Of a stretch of 64,000 nucleotides of DNA, positions 22,049-32,243 are shown piece after piece (the first letter of the stretch is position 1; the number at the start of each line of letters is the position of its first letter). Both the position numbers and the translations under genes were made by a program. Under the pieces are notes generated by a model. That model saw nothing but the letters and a program-made list of their open reading frames with translations, did not search any database and had not been told where the DNA came from. This DNA is from Tritrichomonas musculus (Eukaryota; Parabasalia; Tritrichomonadida; Tritrichomonadidae). Location: NCBI GenBank assembly GCA_039105265.1, contig JAPFFF010000059.1:434001-498000 (forward strand). The letters are read 5' to 3'.

Positions 22049-22910
22049 CATAAATATTACTAGTAAGTATTGCAATTCCAACTTTTGCATTGAACATGCT
22101 TCTTTTTCTCTATATCCATCATTTACAAGGTTGCCAATATTTATTATCTTCAATCTTTTGCTTATAGTTATTTTTTTGTTATTAATTCAATAATGTCAAT
22201 TTCATCTTTTATGGACTCTCGAACGATTTAAAGCTCATATAAATGATTTCATGGAATGAATATTTCATATTAAATTCCAATATAAATGATAAAGGCGGCT
22301 TATGTTATTGAGTTGAATCTAACTATGCATAAGGTTGATTTCTAATTTGTAATCTTCATAAATTATTCATAAAACTTTTTTATAATTGCTTCGACTTTTT
22401 CTTTTATTTTAAAGTTCATTCTTTCTATACTGTATCTAAAGCAGCTGTATTCTATTAATACTGTATCAATCATTTCTAAACCTTTTCAAAATCGAATGAC
22501 TGCATTTTGAGATAGATTCTGGATTTTAATAAAAAAAGTTTATTATCTTTAACTTTTTGAGAAATATATTCACAGAAGTATTTTGGCCAATAATCAATTC
22601 AATTTTTCATATATGAAAAATTGAAAGGATGATAATTTTTTTGTATACAAAAAATTTCATCCAAATAAAAGAAAAAAAATAGTTTTATTTATTGAAAAAT
22701 TAAGCAATAAATAAAATTTCTTATTTATAAATTTAATAATTATTAATATATTTATAAATATATATTTTTAGTCTATAAAATTATTAAAAATAAAAAGATA
22801 AAGATACTTTACTTTTTAAACAAAAAAACTGTAAATAACTTGAAACGATATAATATCTGCTTATTTTAAACGAAAACATAAAAATCATTTATATATTAGA
22901 CATATATTTA
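21919..22910. other. AT-rich spacer with long poly(T) tract
   Basis: Contains about 30 consecutive T residues at 22017-22046. Otherwise short open frames without protein-like character. No gene is called. Confidence 0.55.
22885..22890 (+). promoter_or_regulatory. Initiator-like motif (TCATTT)
   Basis: TCAYW match with its A 24 bases before the ATG of the small Sel1 gene. The motif is short and the region AT-rich, so chance is possible. Confidence 0.3.
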
Positions 22911-23177
22911 ATGTCAACTGAAGTTAATCCAGAAGTTGAACGTATTGCCAAAAGAGCAGCTGAAGGAGATGTTGATGCTATGGTAGAATATGCAAGCATT
23001 CTTGAAAATGGAAAAGGTGTACCTGTTGATTTACCAATGGCAAGCTTATATTATAAAAATGCAGAGAATGATGGAAGCAATGAGGGAAGAGAAGGATACT
23101 TGAGAGTTCGTGACAAAATACGCAAGGTTGCTTGTGACAAGTGTTCAGAAATACGTAATAACGCTTCATCAAAATAA
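22911..23177 (+). CDS. Small protein with a single Sel1 repeat
   Basis: 88 residues from ATG 22911. Residues about 12-50 form one Sel1-like repeat (A-x-GD-x-DAM-x-EYA-x-ILE-NGKGV-x-VD), followed by a charged helical tail with a C-x2-C pair. Intact Sel1 proteins carry many repeats, so this is either a mini-adaptor or a fragment of a kinase-Sel1 gene such as the one at 16683 that kept an open frame. The ATG, a possible initiator at 22885 and an AATAAAG overlapping the stop fit a genuine gene. No catalytic domain is present. Confidence 0.6.
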   Translation: MSTEVNPEVERIAKRAAEGDVDAMVEYASILENGKGVPVDLPMASLYYKNAENDGSNEGREGYLRVRDKIRKVACDKCSEIRNNASSK

Positions 23178-23359
23178 AGTTATATTCATTTTAATAAATT
23201 ATCATCATTTAATTAATATATTCTACATTTTTTTTTAATGCTTACAAATATAATGTATTCTTTTTTCTTTATTTATTATTTGAGTATCAATGATAGAAAG
23301 GCTAAAAGTAGATCATATACCAAAAAATTTTCAAATTGAAGGGAAAAAAATCAAAAAAT
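23178..23359. other. Short AT-rich spacer upstream of the tRNA-Lys 3' end
   Basis: No ORF or repeat is seen. T-runs on the minus strand just below 23359 would terminate tRNA transcription. Confidence 0.5.
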
Positions 23360-23432
23360 GCAATCGACGGGATTCGAACCCGCAACCCCCGGATTAAAAG
23401 TCCGATGCTCTGACCAACTGAGCTACGAAAGC
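23360..23432 (-). tRNA. tRNA-Lys (anticodon TTT), mismatched acceptor stem
   Basis: 73 nt on the minus strand. The D arm (GCTC/GAGC), the anticodon arm (TCGGA-CTTTTAA-TCCGG, anticodon TTT) and the T arm (GCGGG-TTCGAAT-CCCGT) are all well formed, with a perfect B box. The acceptor strands GCTTTCG and CGATTGC, however, leave two adjacent T-T mismatches (3-70 and 4-69). Discriminator A, then a T6 terminator run. The gene may be a slightly decayed copy, or the mismatches may be tolerated or corrected in the RNA. No intron, no encoded CCA. Confidence 0.8.
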
Positions 23433-23652
23433 TTTGCATTATATATCAAAATAAATTTCATATATTAATATCTTTTTCATTTCCGAAAAAAATCAAGAAT
23501 ATCATTGATCTTTAACTGTTGTAGATTAAATATATTCTCTAACAAATATTTCACCTTAAAAAAAAAAACGTTTCATTCAAAAAGTGGAATAATTATAAAA
23601 AATAAACAAAAAATTGTAAAAGCATCTGTTTATGATGTAATAATTAATATTT

Positions 23653-25371
23653 TTATTCATCTAATTTTGATTTGATGTGATTTGCAACATTTATGTTATA
23701 AAATTCGAAAGCCGTGGCAAATTTCAATAAAACTTCTTTTGGCAAAACCTCAGCAATCTTATCAAAAAGTGACATCAACATTTTGGTTGATGCCACTTTT
23801 GATAATTTCAAAACGAGGGTATAAACATTTCCATTGGCATTAAAAAGACTACTGTTGATTTTTATCATTTTCACAATTATATCTTCGTCATAGGAAAAAA
23901 GGACAGCGTCGATGATGTCCATCAAGTTGCTTTTAAGTATCTTATTTGTTGGTGACTCAATTTGGAGATCGAGAAGGAAATTTACCAAATCCAAATTATA
24001 GTTAAGGCATTCAATGAAAATATCGTGAATATTCTCAAAATTTTGACTTTTTGAGAATAGAAATTTAAACGTATCATTTGCCGATAACCTTATTGAATTT
24101 CTTAGGCATCGATAAAAGCAATCAGTTTGTTCAAAATCAGCAACTTTTTGTGAATACAAAAATTCAAATAATTTGAAATGAATCAAACTTGATGTTATCA
24201 AAAAGTTGCTGGTGTCTCTTTCTGATGAACAATCAACTTTTTGAAAAAGAAACACAATTTTCGGCATGCAAGATTTAAGGATTGTAATTATGAAATAATT
24301 GAGAGCTGCCGATAAGTCATCAAAAGTCAACAAATCATACAAATCATCATTTTTTCCTTCACTTTTTGAGAACTCATTCAATTTTTCTGAGACGAAAGAA
24401 TTTTTTTCAATGTGAATATCTGCGAAATTCTCAAGATAATAATCTAACAAATCTAGCCTGTTCATAAACATTGCCTGGAGAATAACTTTGTCATGTGAAG
24501 TCTTATTCTCACACAAATGAATGATTTCGCTATTCCGCCCAAAAAATGCGTATTGGAGAAGATTTTCTGGAATTTGAATGTCATTTTGCATCCACAAAAA
24601 TTTAAAGATTTTTAAGGACGAGTAAGTGGCAGCAACTTGTATAAGTGACAGATTCGAGTCTATCGTTTGGGCTCGCTCGTAATATGAAAAAGGAATCTGA
24701 TAATTCACAGAAAAATTATTTTTTGACAAAAGTGACTGAAAAGTGTCAATGTCATCATCTCGAATACACTTATGAAGAGCTGATGGATGGTAGTATGTGG
24801 TACGATTAATAATGTGACGGTTAGGATCGGTTTTGACTAATTTATATAATTCTTGTAATTTTGACGAAGAAGTTCGAATATCTAGTCTGGACTCCCTTAG
24901 TTTGGCATATTCACCGTCATACTGTTCGATTTCTGGTTAAAATTTAATAAAAAAGAAATCATTAAAATATGAATGTTTGGTAATCGTTTCAATTGTAAAA
25001 AAACCGTGTGCAAAAAGATAATTGTGAGATGTTTGATAACAGTCTAATACATCTAATATTTCTGAATCAGTTACATTGTTACTGCGTATTTCAGCTGGAA
25101 AATTAAGTACAATATCTAGAATAATTTCAAATTTTTGAAAATTGAAAACTAAAGCGCGTTCAATAATATTAAGAAAGGATATAATTGAGGAATGATCTTT
25201 GAAAAATACATTTCGATTGTCATCTACTAATTGAATAATTTTTTGAAAAGAATCTTTTGTTAAATCAACTATTTGATCTTCAAATGTCTTTAATATTTCA
25301 AAATCTTCTTGGTTTTTTGAAAAGAATTCTTCCGAAGCTTCTTTGATATTAGATAAACCTTCATTTGCCAT
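23653..25371 (-). pseudogene. DUF3447/ankyrin-like trichomonad protein, broken
   Basis: On the minus strand from ATG 25371. About 145 N-terminal residues of helical sequence end at a TAA (24937-24939). The same frame then continues with protein-like sequence (PEIEQYDGEYAKLRESRLDI), and near 24747 a one-base shift leads into the C-terminal part down to 23653. The sequence around SLIQVAATYSSLKIFKFLWM and NLLQYAFFGRNSEIIHLCEN is the DUF3447 ankyrin-like pattern that trichomonads carry in hundreds of copies, thought to mediate protein binding. With one internal stop and one frameshift it is probably a pseudogene; no intron consensus explains the gap. The 358-codon C-terminal ORF lacks an ATG at its open edge. 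Confidence 0.75.
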
Positions 25372-25380
25372 ATTAGTTTT

Positions 25381-25530
25381 TATTTTTATAAATAGAATTC
25401 TATTTTTGTCATCACTCAAAAAGTGGAGTTTTCTAACTATATCAAGTAAAAAATCTTTTTCTATTTAATTTTATTTTGTTAGAAAAATCCACTTTTTGAG
25501 TGATGACAAAATAAGAATTCTATTTAAAAA
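25381..25530. repeat. ~45-bp inverted repeat at the 5' edge of the DUF3447 gene
   Basis: GTCATCACTCAAAAAGTGG (from about 25408) and its reverse complement (from about 25487) are the core. The similarity extends over about 45 bp on each side, including AGAATTCTATTT. The left arm lies just upstream of the ATG of the DUF3447 gene, so the 5' flank has been duplicated in inverted form. Confidence 0.7.
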
Positions 25531-25572
25531 GACAAAATTTTTTTCTCAAAAATTCGAGTATCCAAAATAGAG

Positions 25573-25671
25573 ATGGTTAAAATTGAAGTTGAGCTCATTG
25601 AATTTTATAACTACTCATTCATTGACAGTCAACGATCAACAGTTGAGAGACTGTTAAGGTCAAATGAATGA
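25573..25671 (+). other. Tiny ORF divergent from the DUF3447 gene
   Basis: 32 codons from ATG with mixed, protein-like composition (MVKIEVELIEFYNYSFIDSQ and following), just beyond the right arm of the inverted repeat and therefore where a divergent gene would start. No family is recognised. It may be the truncated start of a lost gene or nothing. Confidence 0.25.
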
Positions 25672-26289
25672 AAATAAATGTGTGGGCACTCAAAAAAATT
25701 TTTGATTGGCTAAATATAGAATCTTTTTCTTGGAAATTTTATTAGTATTATAATAATATTTTATGTTTATTATATTTTTGAAATTAGTCTTTTTTTATAT
25801 AATAAATTGTATTATGAATAATAAGAGTAAATAATGATTTATTTGCAAATATTTTAAGTAGTGATTTTTACATCAAATGAAGTTTTTTGAAGCAATGAAT
25901 AAAATTAAATATTATCAAATCAAATATATATACAAGCATTTATTACCGAATATAAATTAGAATTAATAATTCGTCAATTCTTTCATAAAATTGTGAACTT
26001 TTTAAATTAAGATAAATTTTTTGAATCGTTTTTGTTATAATTGGTGTTGTAATTATATCTCACAAAATAATAATTTATTTGTAGAAAATTTTTGACTTGG
26101 GTTTAAAAACAAGAACAATAGAATTTTTTTTTATTTTTGAAAAGTATGCTGATCAATATGAGTTTTGATGGAAAATAGCTTTATACTTTTCATTCAAATT
26201 TTGACATATTTATCTATTCAATTTTGTCATTTTTGTTGAATACTCATAACAACACGAATTGCAACATAAATATCACCTAAACAAGTGCT
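25672..26289. other. AT-rich spacer
   Basis: No ORF, repeat or RNA gene is recognised. Confidence 0.5.
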
Positions 26290-26930
26290 TTTATATTACA
26301 TCTTCTCCAGATGTACTCGAAAACATATCCTGACGAATCTTATGGGCTAATTCCGCATGATTTTTTTTTCTTAAAATTGAGTTCTCTCCACATACATTCT
26401 AAATACTGTGTATGGGAATGTTTGACTGACAAATGTGTACAATTTTTATCTAGTATACCATCTATCTGCTGATAAGATGCCTAAGTGCAGGGGTATATGA
26501 TAGATCCATCTGTAATGTGACTTTTGGTCCCATCATTTAGTGAGGGTGCAGTTCAGTCAGGAGCAATTAGAACGAAGGCCTTATCTGTTTCTCTGTAAAT
26601 ACCTCCAACAATTCAAACTGCTTTCAGTAGATGTCCTCTCTTGTGTTTTCTAGGTGTAATCACAGTTTCATCGATTTCATCGTGCATGTTATGTTTTCCT
26701 ACTTGTTAATGTAGCATTTCAATTACTTTTTCCTCAATTGAGTTCCTGAAAGCTGCAAAAAAGTTAGTAACAGTATTCTTATTGACATTGCATTCTGCAC
26801 AAACATCAATCAAAGAATGATGTTTTACCCAACAAAAAACTACTCATAATACATTGGCTCCACCCTCTTTTAACCTCCTCTGGATCTCCAAAACAATCAT
26901 TACTTTTTTATCGATATCTATCAAACGTAT
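26290..26930 (-). pseudogene. Merlin (IS1016/ISXO2-like) transposase fossil
   Basis: Minus-strand sequence reads the ISXO2/IS1595-type DDE transposase with several in-frame stops. An N-terminal helix-turn-helix-like part (HSLIDVCAECNVNKNTVTNF, then AAFRNSIEEKVIEML) is followed by the catalytic core (DEIDETVITPRKHKRGH, then VGGIYRETDKAFVLIAPD), a TDGSIIY segment, and the C-terminal signature ending in ECMWRELN. That order matches Merlin elements, eukaryotic relatives of bacterial IS1016. No terminal repeats are recognised. The copy is old, with at least five stops or shifts. Confidence 0.7.
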
Positions 26931-27422
26931 ATAATGTAAACAAGTCCCCTAATGAAATAAAACTGATTCTTACCAATATATACATACACGTCTCTATACA
27001 ATATGTAAACAAACCTTCTAATGAAATGAAATCATTTTTATATTCTATATGGATCCTTACCGAAAATACTAATAATTGATATCCATACCTTCCAGAAACT
27101 TCAAAAGAATGCTACTACTCTAGAGTCCTCAATATTGAAAAAGTTATGACAAGTTTAGACAAGTATCCGTATCCTATAGATATAGAAAAGATGAAAGGAT
27201 ATATAATATTTCAATTTAAAAATAAAAATAAAGGATATTGAAAAATGTGTAAACACCGTGAAAAAGTGTAAACTTTCGTTTTTTCTCTAAAAGTAAAAGG
27301 AATTGAATCATATTAATTTTTATATAGATATATAACATGAATACACACATGTTAAGTTGTTTAAATCAAGAAAAGAATAATATTTTATTTATCATATTTA
27401 ATATAGATAATCTGTCTTTTAT
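26931..27422. other. AT-rich spacer
   Basis: No gene. Two similar stretches about 60 bp apart around 26940-27025 (near AAACAAGTCCCCTAATGAAAT and AACAAACCTTCTAATGAAAT) suggest a small decayed tandem duplication. Confidence 0.4.
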
Positions 27423-27529
27423 TGGTACGCAAATTTTCATACTATTCAAATTTGAATGATTTTTTCAAATATTGAATTGATTATTTTATAAATTCAATGA
27501 AATTAAATAGTACGAAAATTTGCGTACCA
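27423..27529. mobile_element. 107-bp inverted-repeat (MITE-like) element
   Basis: The ends TGGTACGCAAATTTTCATAC and, inverted, TGGTACGCAAATTTTCGTAC pair with one mismatch. Similarity continues inward to about 45 bp per arm with more changes, so the whole unit folds as one hairpin. The flanking target duplication is not clear. Could be a MITE or a hairpin left by one. Confidence 0.55.
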
Positions 27530-27601
27530 GTTTATTCTTGAAAATCACTTTATATTTAATTTTTATTATATTTTTATACTCGTAATTATACAGGCTGCGC
27601 A

Positions 27602-27641
27602 TTTCAAATCGGCCCTTTTACGGTTTCAAATCGGCCCTTTT
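27602..27641. repeat. Tandem 18-bp repeat with 22-bp period
   Basis: Two exact copies of TTTCAAATCGGCCCTTTT at 27602-27619 and 27624-27641. The GC-rich core is unlike the surrounding AT-rich DNA and may be the end of a transposon whose partner is missing. Confidence 0.6.
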
Positions 27642-28647
27642 TTCTTGTGAAATATTTCAATTGCCATTTGGTCCTAAAAAGTTAACTGATGATATGATCC
27701 GTTGGACAGATATCTTAGAATATTTGAAAGGGGAAAATCTTATTTTTGTTTTGATATATCTTTTTTGAAAATCAAAATTTTATATTTTTTTCGTATTTTT
27801 TACCATTGATTAACACCATAATTTATAAAAAATTATAAAAGAAAAGTTTAAAAAAAAAATTGATTTTTATGATATAAAGTATACTTTTTAGCGATAATGT
27901 CTACTTTTTCATAAAAAAAGAACTTTTTCACTTAAACAAATGAATCTATATATCTTAAAAATAAACAGAGGCATGTCAACCAAAATTCTACTCGATAAAT
28001 TTTTTTGAAAATGATAATATAAGATTTAAATGATGTATATTAAAACTTTTCCTCTTGAGCAAACGAAAACTTCTATAAAGTTTTTAGTTTTCATTCAAAT
28101 CATCATTTTTAACTCAATATATTCAATTCAAAAAGTAGATATATTCAAATTTGATATATTGAAAAATGAATTCTCTTTCATTTTTGATAAGATCATGATT
28201 GAATACCATTTCAATTTGAGAGAATTTTATTGAATAGCTTTTCAATTTGAGAGAAGGTTAATTGAATATTCTTTCAATTTGAGAAGAATAAATAAGTTTT
28301 ATTTATAACTTGGAAATTGAATTATCAAAAATTTATTTTATGATATAAATATACTTAGATATTAATTATGAATTTATAAAAGTAATTATATTTGTATGTC
28401 ACAAAAAATTTGAAATAAATATTATAAAATATTTTATTTTGTTTTTTGAAAGTAGGTAAAATCATTATTTGATTTATAATAAAGAAGTATATAATTTTTA
28501 TTAATCAACAAAATAAATTTCTGCTCTAATATTCTCAAATATTTATTTTAAATATAATTATTTGAAAAAGTTCGATCGGAAAAAATAAAAAATGATTTAT
28601 TTCAAAATTTTTTTTATATAATTTTAAAGTAAAATGAAATGAATTTA
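27642..28647. other. AT-rich spacer
   Basis: The 67-codon open frame at 28030-28233 is low-complexity (Ile/Phe/Lys). A phrase like TTTCAATTTGAGAGAA recurs at about 28209, 28240 and 28275 as a weak tandem repeat. No gene is called. Confidence 0.45.
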
Positions 28648-28655
28648 TCACAAGT

Positions 28656-29787
28656 TACACCCCGAGCTAAAGTCTATTTTAAACGGCTCTTATTACATCA
28701 AAATATCATTTATTCAAAAAGCCAAAAAAGAACATATTTCATGAAAATAAAAACGTTTTTTTTTTTAGTTTTTTGGTTAACAAGTTTATCTTTATATTTA
28801 TATATATATATTAAAATTTGGTTAACAAAATTAATAAAAAAAACTTAACGTTTTCCAAAAATAACGAGCTGTAATAAGGACCTTTCAATTTGTTTTATAT
28901 GGCTGAAATTTCAATAGTCTCTTGTAATAAGAATTCAATACTCCTGCTTTAAGGAGTATTGAAATTATTTTATTTGTCAAATAATTGAATACTTTTTGCT
29001 TTAAGGTTTGAGTACTTTGCTTTAAGGATTCAATACTTTAAATACATTTTCAGAGTATTTTATAGAGTATTTTTTACAAAAATATTGGATATATTGCATT
29101 ATCTTTTTGTCCTCACGACAATTAAATTGCACAATATACTTATATATTTAAGATTATATATAAAAACATTTATTATTAATATCAAGATACAAAATAAGAC
29201 AAATTTCGTTTTAATTCAACCGAACATTTTGCTTTAGATAATCATAATATCTATAATTATAATACAATATTATTATTAATTTCATAAAAAAAATCTTATA
29301 TATCTATAAATAACCAAAATATTTATATATTTATAATAATAAATTTCTTTCAATTTTTAAAGAAATAAAAAAGTCCATTTATTCCTATCATAAAATGGTT
29401 TAATATAATGTTTTATATTTATTTTGATATATATAAATGTTTGAATATTCTAAATAATAAATATATTATTTTTAATCGTTTAAAAACCAAAAAATTAATG
29501 TTCTTACATTTTGGGCTTTTTCAATTTATGTAATAAGATTTGAGAAATACTGTAATAAGGAAAAAATCTTTGATTTTTCGAACAAAAATTATAAATATAT
29601 GATAAGTATAAGATTATAAATTTAAATAATTTTTTTATTTATATATATATTTGTAATTAAACAAGATACTCTTATTTATAATTTTTTTAATTAAGGTCAT
29701 AAGTTCGTTTGGCAGCTCGTCTTTTTTTTTTTAAAAAAAATTCTTATTACATTTTTATTTTTGAAAATGTAATAAGCTCGGGGTGTA
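28656..29787. mobile_element. 1,132-bp non-autonomous TIR element with 8-bp target duplication
   Basis: Termini TACACCCCGAGCT (28656-28668) and the exact inverted copy AGCTCGGGGTGTA (29775-29787). Both sides are flanked by TCACAAGT (28648-28655 and 29788-29795), a perfect 8-bp target duplication. An internal phrase TGTAATAAG occurs about five times directly (near 28872, 28923, 29529, 29552, 29768) and twice inverted (near 28688 and 29741). A CTTTAAGG phrase is repeated at 28947-29030. No transposase is inside. Eight-base duplications fit hAT or Merlin, and both have transposase remnants in this window. Confidence 0.85.
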
Positions 29788-29795
29788 TCACAAGT

Positions 29796-30296
29796 TCTAT
29801 AAATCCTCTAAAAATCATATTTTGAGCACTAATTATATTTTATTTTTTCAATGAACTATCAATTGAATTGAAAGTATAATATTAGTGTATATTGAAACGT
29901 ATAAAAGAAAATCCCAATATAATTATTAAAATGGCTGTTTTATTTTGATTAAAAAATGAAATATGATTAGTATCACAGCTATTTGAAAATAAGACGTTTT
30001 ATGTTTAGATATTTAAAGAATGTATAGAGTAATCATAAAAACCATTAATAATTTGTTAATATTATTAAGTTATAAATGTAAAAAATCTTGGATCTTATAT
30101 TTCTATAGAGTGGATAAAATAAAAAATCAAAATTGATGTTTTTTACCTAAAAACTATAAATTTTTATTGTACAAACTAAATAATTGGATTCCAAAGATCA
30201 TAAATACATTCTTCTTTTTTATATTAATCTTTTATAATTGGACTTATCTTATTTTCTACTTTCACTTTTTGAGAGCTTTTTTTTAGTTGATATGCC

Positions 30297-30333
<37 letters not shown>

Positions 30334-30985
30334 AAAAAAAAACTTTTTTAATAAAGTGCCATTGGATTAAATATGGTCATATTCGGAAACATTCCATAAA
30401 ACAAAAAAGAATTTCTAACTTAAACTTTTGTTCTGGTTGGATTAGAAATCTAGAATTTATGAGCTGCGAATGCAGCATTTGTCAAAAAATCTTACTGTTC
30501 AAACCAACTATCTTTTAAATTAAGTGATTTTTAAGGAGCTTTACTTTCAATTGTTGAATAAAATATATATTGATATATTGATACTTAATTTGAAAATATC
30601 TATAAAATCATTTGATCTAAGAATGAATTTCTGAAACCTTGCTATTAGCGATTTGTAGATATTTGCGAAATGTTTTTCTTATTGAAATTGTTTATAAAAA
30701 AAATAAAGGTCAATTATTTATTTATTATATATAGAAAATTTGAAAAATCTATTGTATAATTTTGAAACGAATCATGGTCGTAGTTAACTGAACATTTTGT
30801 TTTGGAATTGAGTTAATCAAGAATTGAATATAATTCTGAATATTATTTTTTGGATTCAATTAATTCAATCAATTATTTGTTCATCACACAATTTCCATTT
30901 TTCAACAGCATTTTTCAATTTATTATTGATTGTTTATTTTACTTTTCTGAAGTTATTCAATATAAAAATAATCATTATTTTTAAA
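29796..30985. other. AT-rich spacer with long poly(A) tract
   Basis: About 31 A residues at 30301-30331. No gene. The last 160 bases are an open but low-complexity upstream extension of the kinase frame (to a TTG at 30824), which I leave out of the gene. Confidence 0.5.
30972..30977 (+). promoter_or_regulatory. Initiator-like motif (TCATTA)
   Basis: TCAYW match with its A 12 bases before ATG 30986, the same spacing as in the amino acid permease gene. It supports the internal ATG over the upstream non-ATG extension. Confidence 0.35.
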
Positions 30986-31939
30986 ATGACTGATGATGAA
31001 GATGACATCAAGGAGGCATTGAAGCAACATGGATACGAATTTATACGCTTTCTAGGAAAAGGTTCTTTTTCAAGCGTATATTTATGTAGAAGTCAGAAAT
31101 ACCAACAAGATTTTGCAATTAAAAGAACAGTCAAACACAGGATTACTGATGTAGAATATAATACATTAGTTTCCCTCAATCATTCCAACATAGTTAAATT
31201 ATATGATGCATTTGATGATGATACGGCCCAATACTTAGTAATGGAATATTGCTGCAATGGAACCCTTCGACAAAAAGGCAAACTTCCATACGATACTTTT
31301 ATCTACTATGCAAAACAATTAATAAGCGCCTTATCATATTGCCATTCACATAATGTGGCTCATCGAGATATCAAACCAGATAATATTTTCCTCGACCAAT
31401 ATGACCAAATCAAGCTTGCTGATTTTGGATTAGCAAAACATTTTGAAAATGATGCTCAATCAAACGAAAAATGTGGTTCTTTGATGTATTTCGCTCCAGA
31501 GATGTTCATTCAACATTCAATCGATCCTTTTAAAGCCGATATATGGGCTTTAGGAATCACATTTTTCTACATGACAACAGGAAGATACCCTTATGATACC
31601 AAGTCACGTGAAGATCTTAAAAACATGATCGTTTATTGCGATTTGGATTTAAGTATTTTTGACATAAATCCAAAAATCAGCTATTTAATTGGAAAAATGA
31701 CAAGAAAAAGCATTGAAGCCCGTTCAAATGCTGATGAACTTCTCAATATTTCATTATTTACAAATAATACCAAAATGAAAAGGTTTCAGAAGCAATCGTT
31801 GAGTCATGTATACACTCCAAATTTGATTTGTGGCGGAAGTAAAAATCTAGTATCTCGTGTAAATGCTAATTCATTTAGAATTATCAAACCTAATCCAAAG
31901 AATCAAAGAATTAATCTTTTGCTCCCACCTTTAAGGTGA
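30986..31939 (+). CDS. Ser/Thr protein kinase (CAMK/NEK-like)
   Basis: 317 residues from ATG 30986. The frame is open upstream to a TTG, but that part is hydrophobic AT-rich sequence, and the ATG has an initiator-like motif at the proper distance. The kinase domain fills most of the protein: glycine loop GKGSFSSV, beta-3 Lys in FAIKRT, catalytic loop HRDIKPDN, DFGLA, an activation segment with CGSLMYFAPE, and DIWALGI typical of CAMK/NEK-type kinases. All catalytic residues are present. A basic tail of about 50 residues follows. No membrane or targeting signal is seen. Substrates unknown. Confidence 0.9.
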   Translation: MTDDEDDIKEALKQHGYEFIRFLGKGSFSSVYLCRSQKYQQDFAIKRTVKHRITDVEYNTLVSLNHSNIVKLYDAFDDDTAQYLVMEYCCNGTLRQKGKLPYDTFIYYAKQLISALSYCHSHNVAHRDIKPDNIFLDQYDQIKLADFGLAKHFENDAQSNEKCGSLMYFAPEMFIQHSIDPFKADIWALGITFFYMTTGRYPYDTKSREDLKNMIVYCDLDLSIFDINPKISYLIGKMTRKSIEARSNADELLNISLFTNNTKMKRFQKQSLSHVYTPNLICGGSKNLVSRVNANSFRIIKPNPKNQRINLLLPPLR

Positions 31940-32243
31940 ACTGTATTATTTTTATTTGTTTTTATTATTATTTTTATAGAATAATTAATTGTATTTTTAT
32001 TAAACACTTTTTAGAATTAAATATAGTACTTTTTTTGAAAATTATTTTATAGGACCACTTTTATTTTTGTTATTTTTGATTTAAATGAGCTATATGCCTT
32101 TTTTTAACGAAAAATTACAAAATAATTGATTTATTTAAAGAAATTGCTTTTCCCGAATTGACCACAATAAAATAAAACAGAAAAATAAAAGATGATTATT
32201 GCGCTATTAAACAAACAAACGAACAAAAATATTATATATTTAT
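31940..32243. other. Spacer between convergent genes
   Basis: AT-rich 3' flanks of the kinase and the NADAR/ARH gene. Nothing else is seen. Confidence 0.5.

Noticed and set aside
24730-24940. Intron in the DUF3447 gene
   Set aside because: No trichomonad 5' GTWYGT or 3' ACTAAC-AG type splice consensus is seen around the gap; an internal stop and a one-base shift explain it.
28639-28848. 69-codon ORF at the left end of the 1,132-bp element
   Set aside because: It starts outside the element, crosses the terminal repeat and has no protein-family signal.
30824-30985. Upstream extension of the kinase frame
   Set aside because: Starts at TTG and encodes low-complexity hydrophobic sequence. The ATG at 30986 directly precedes the kinase domain.
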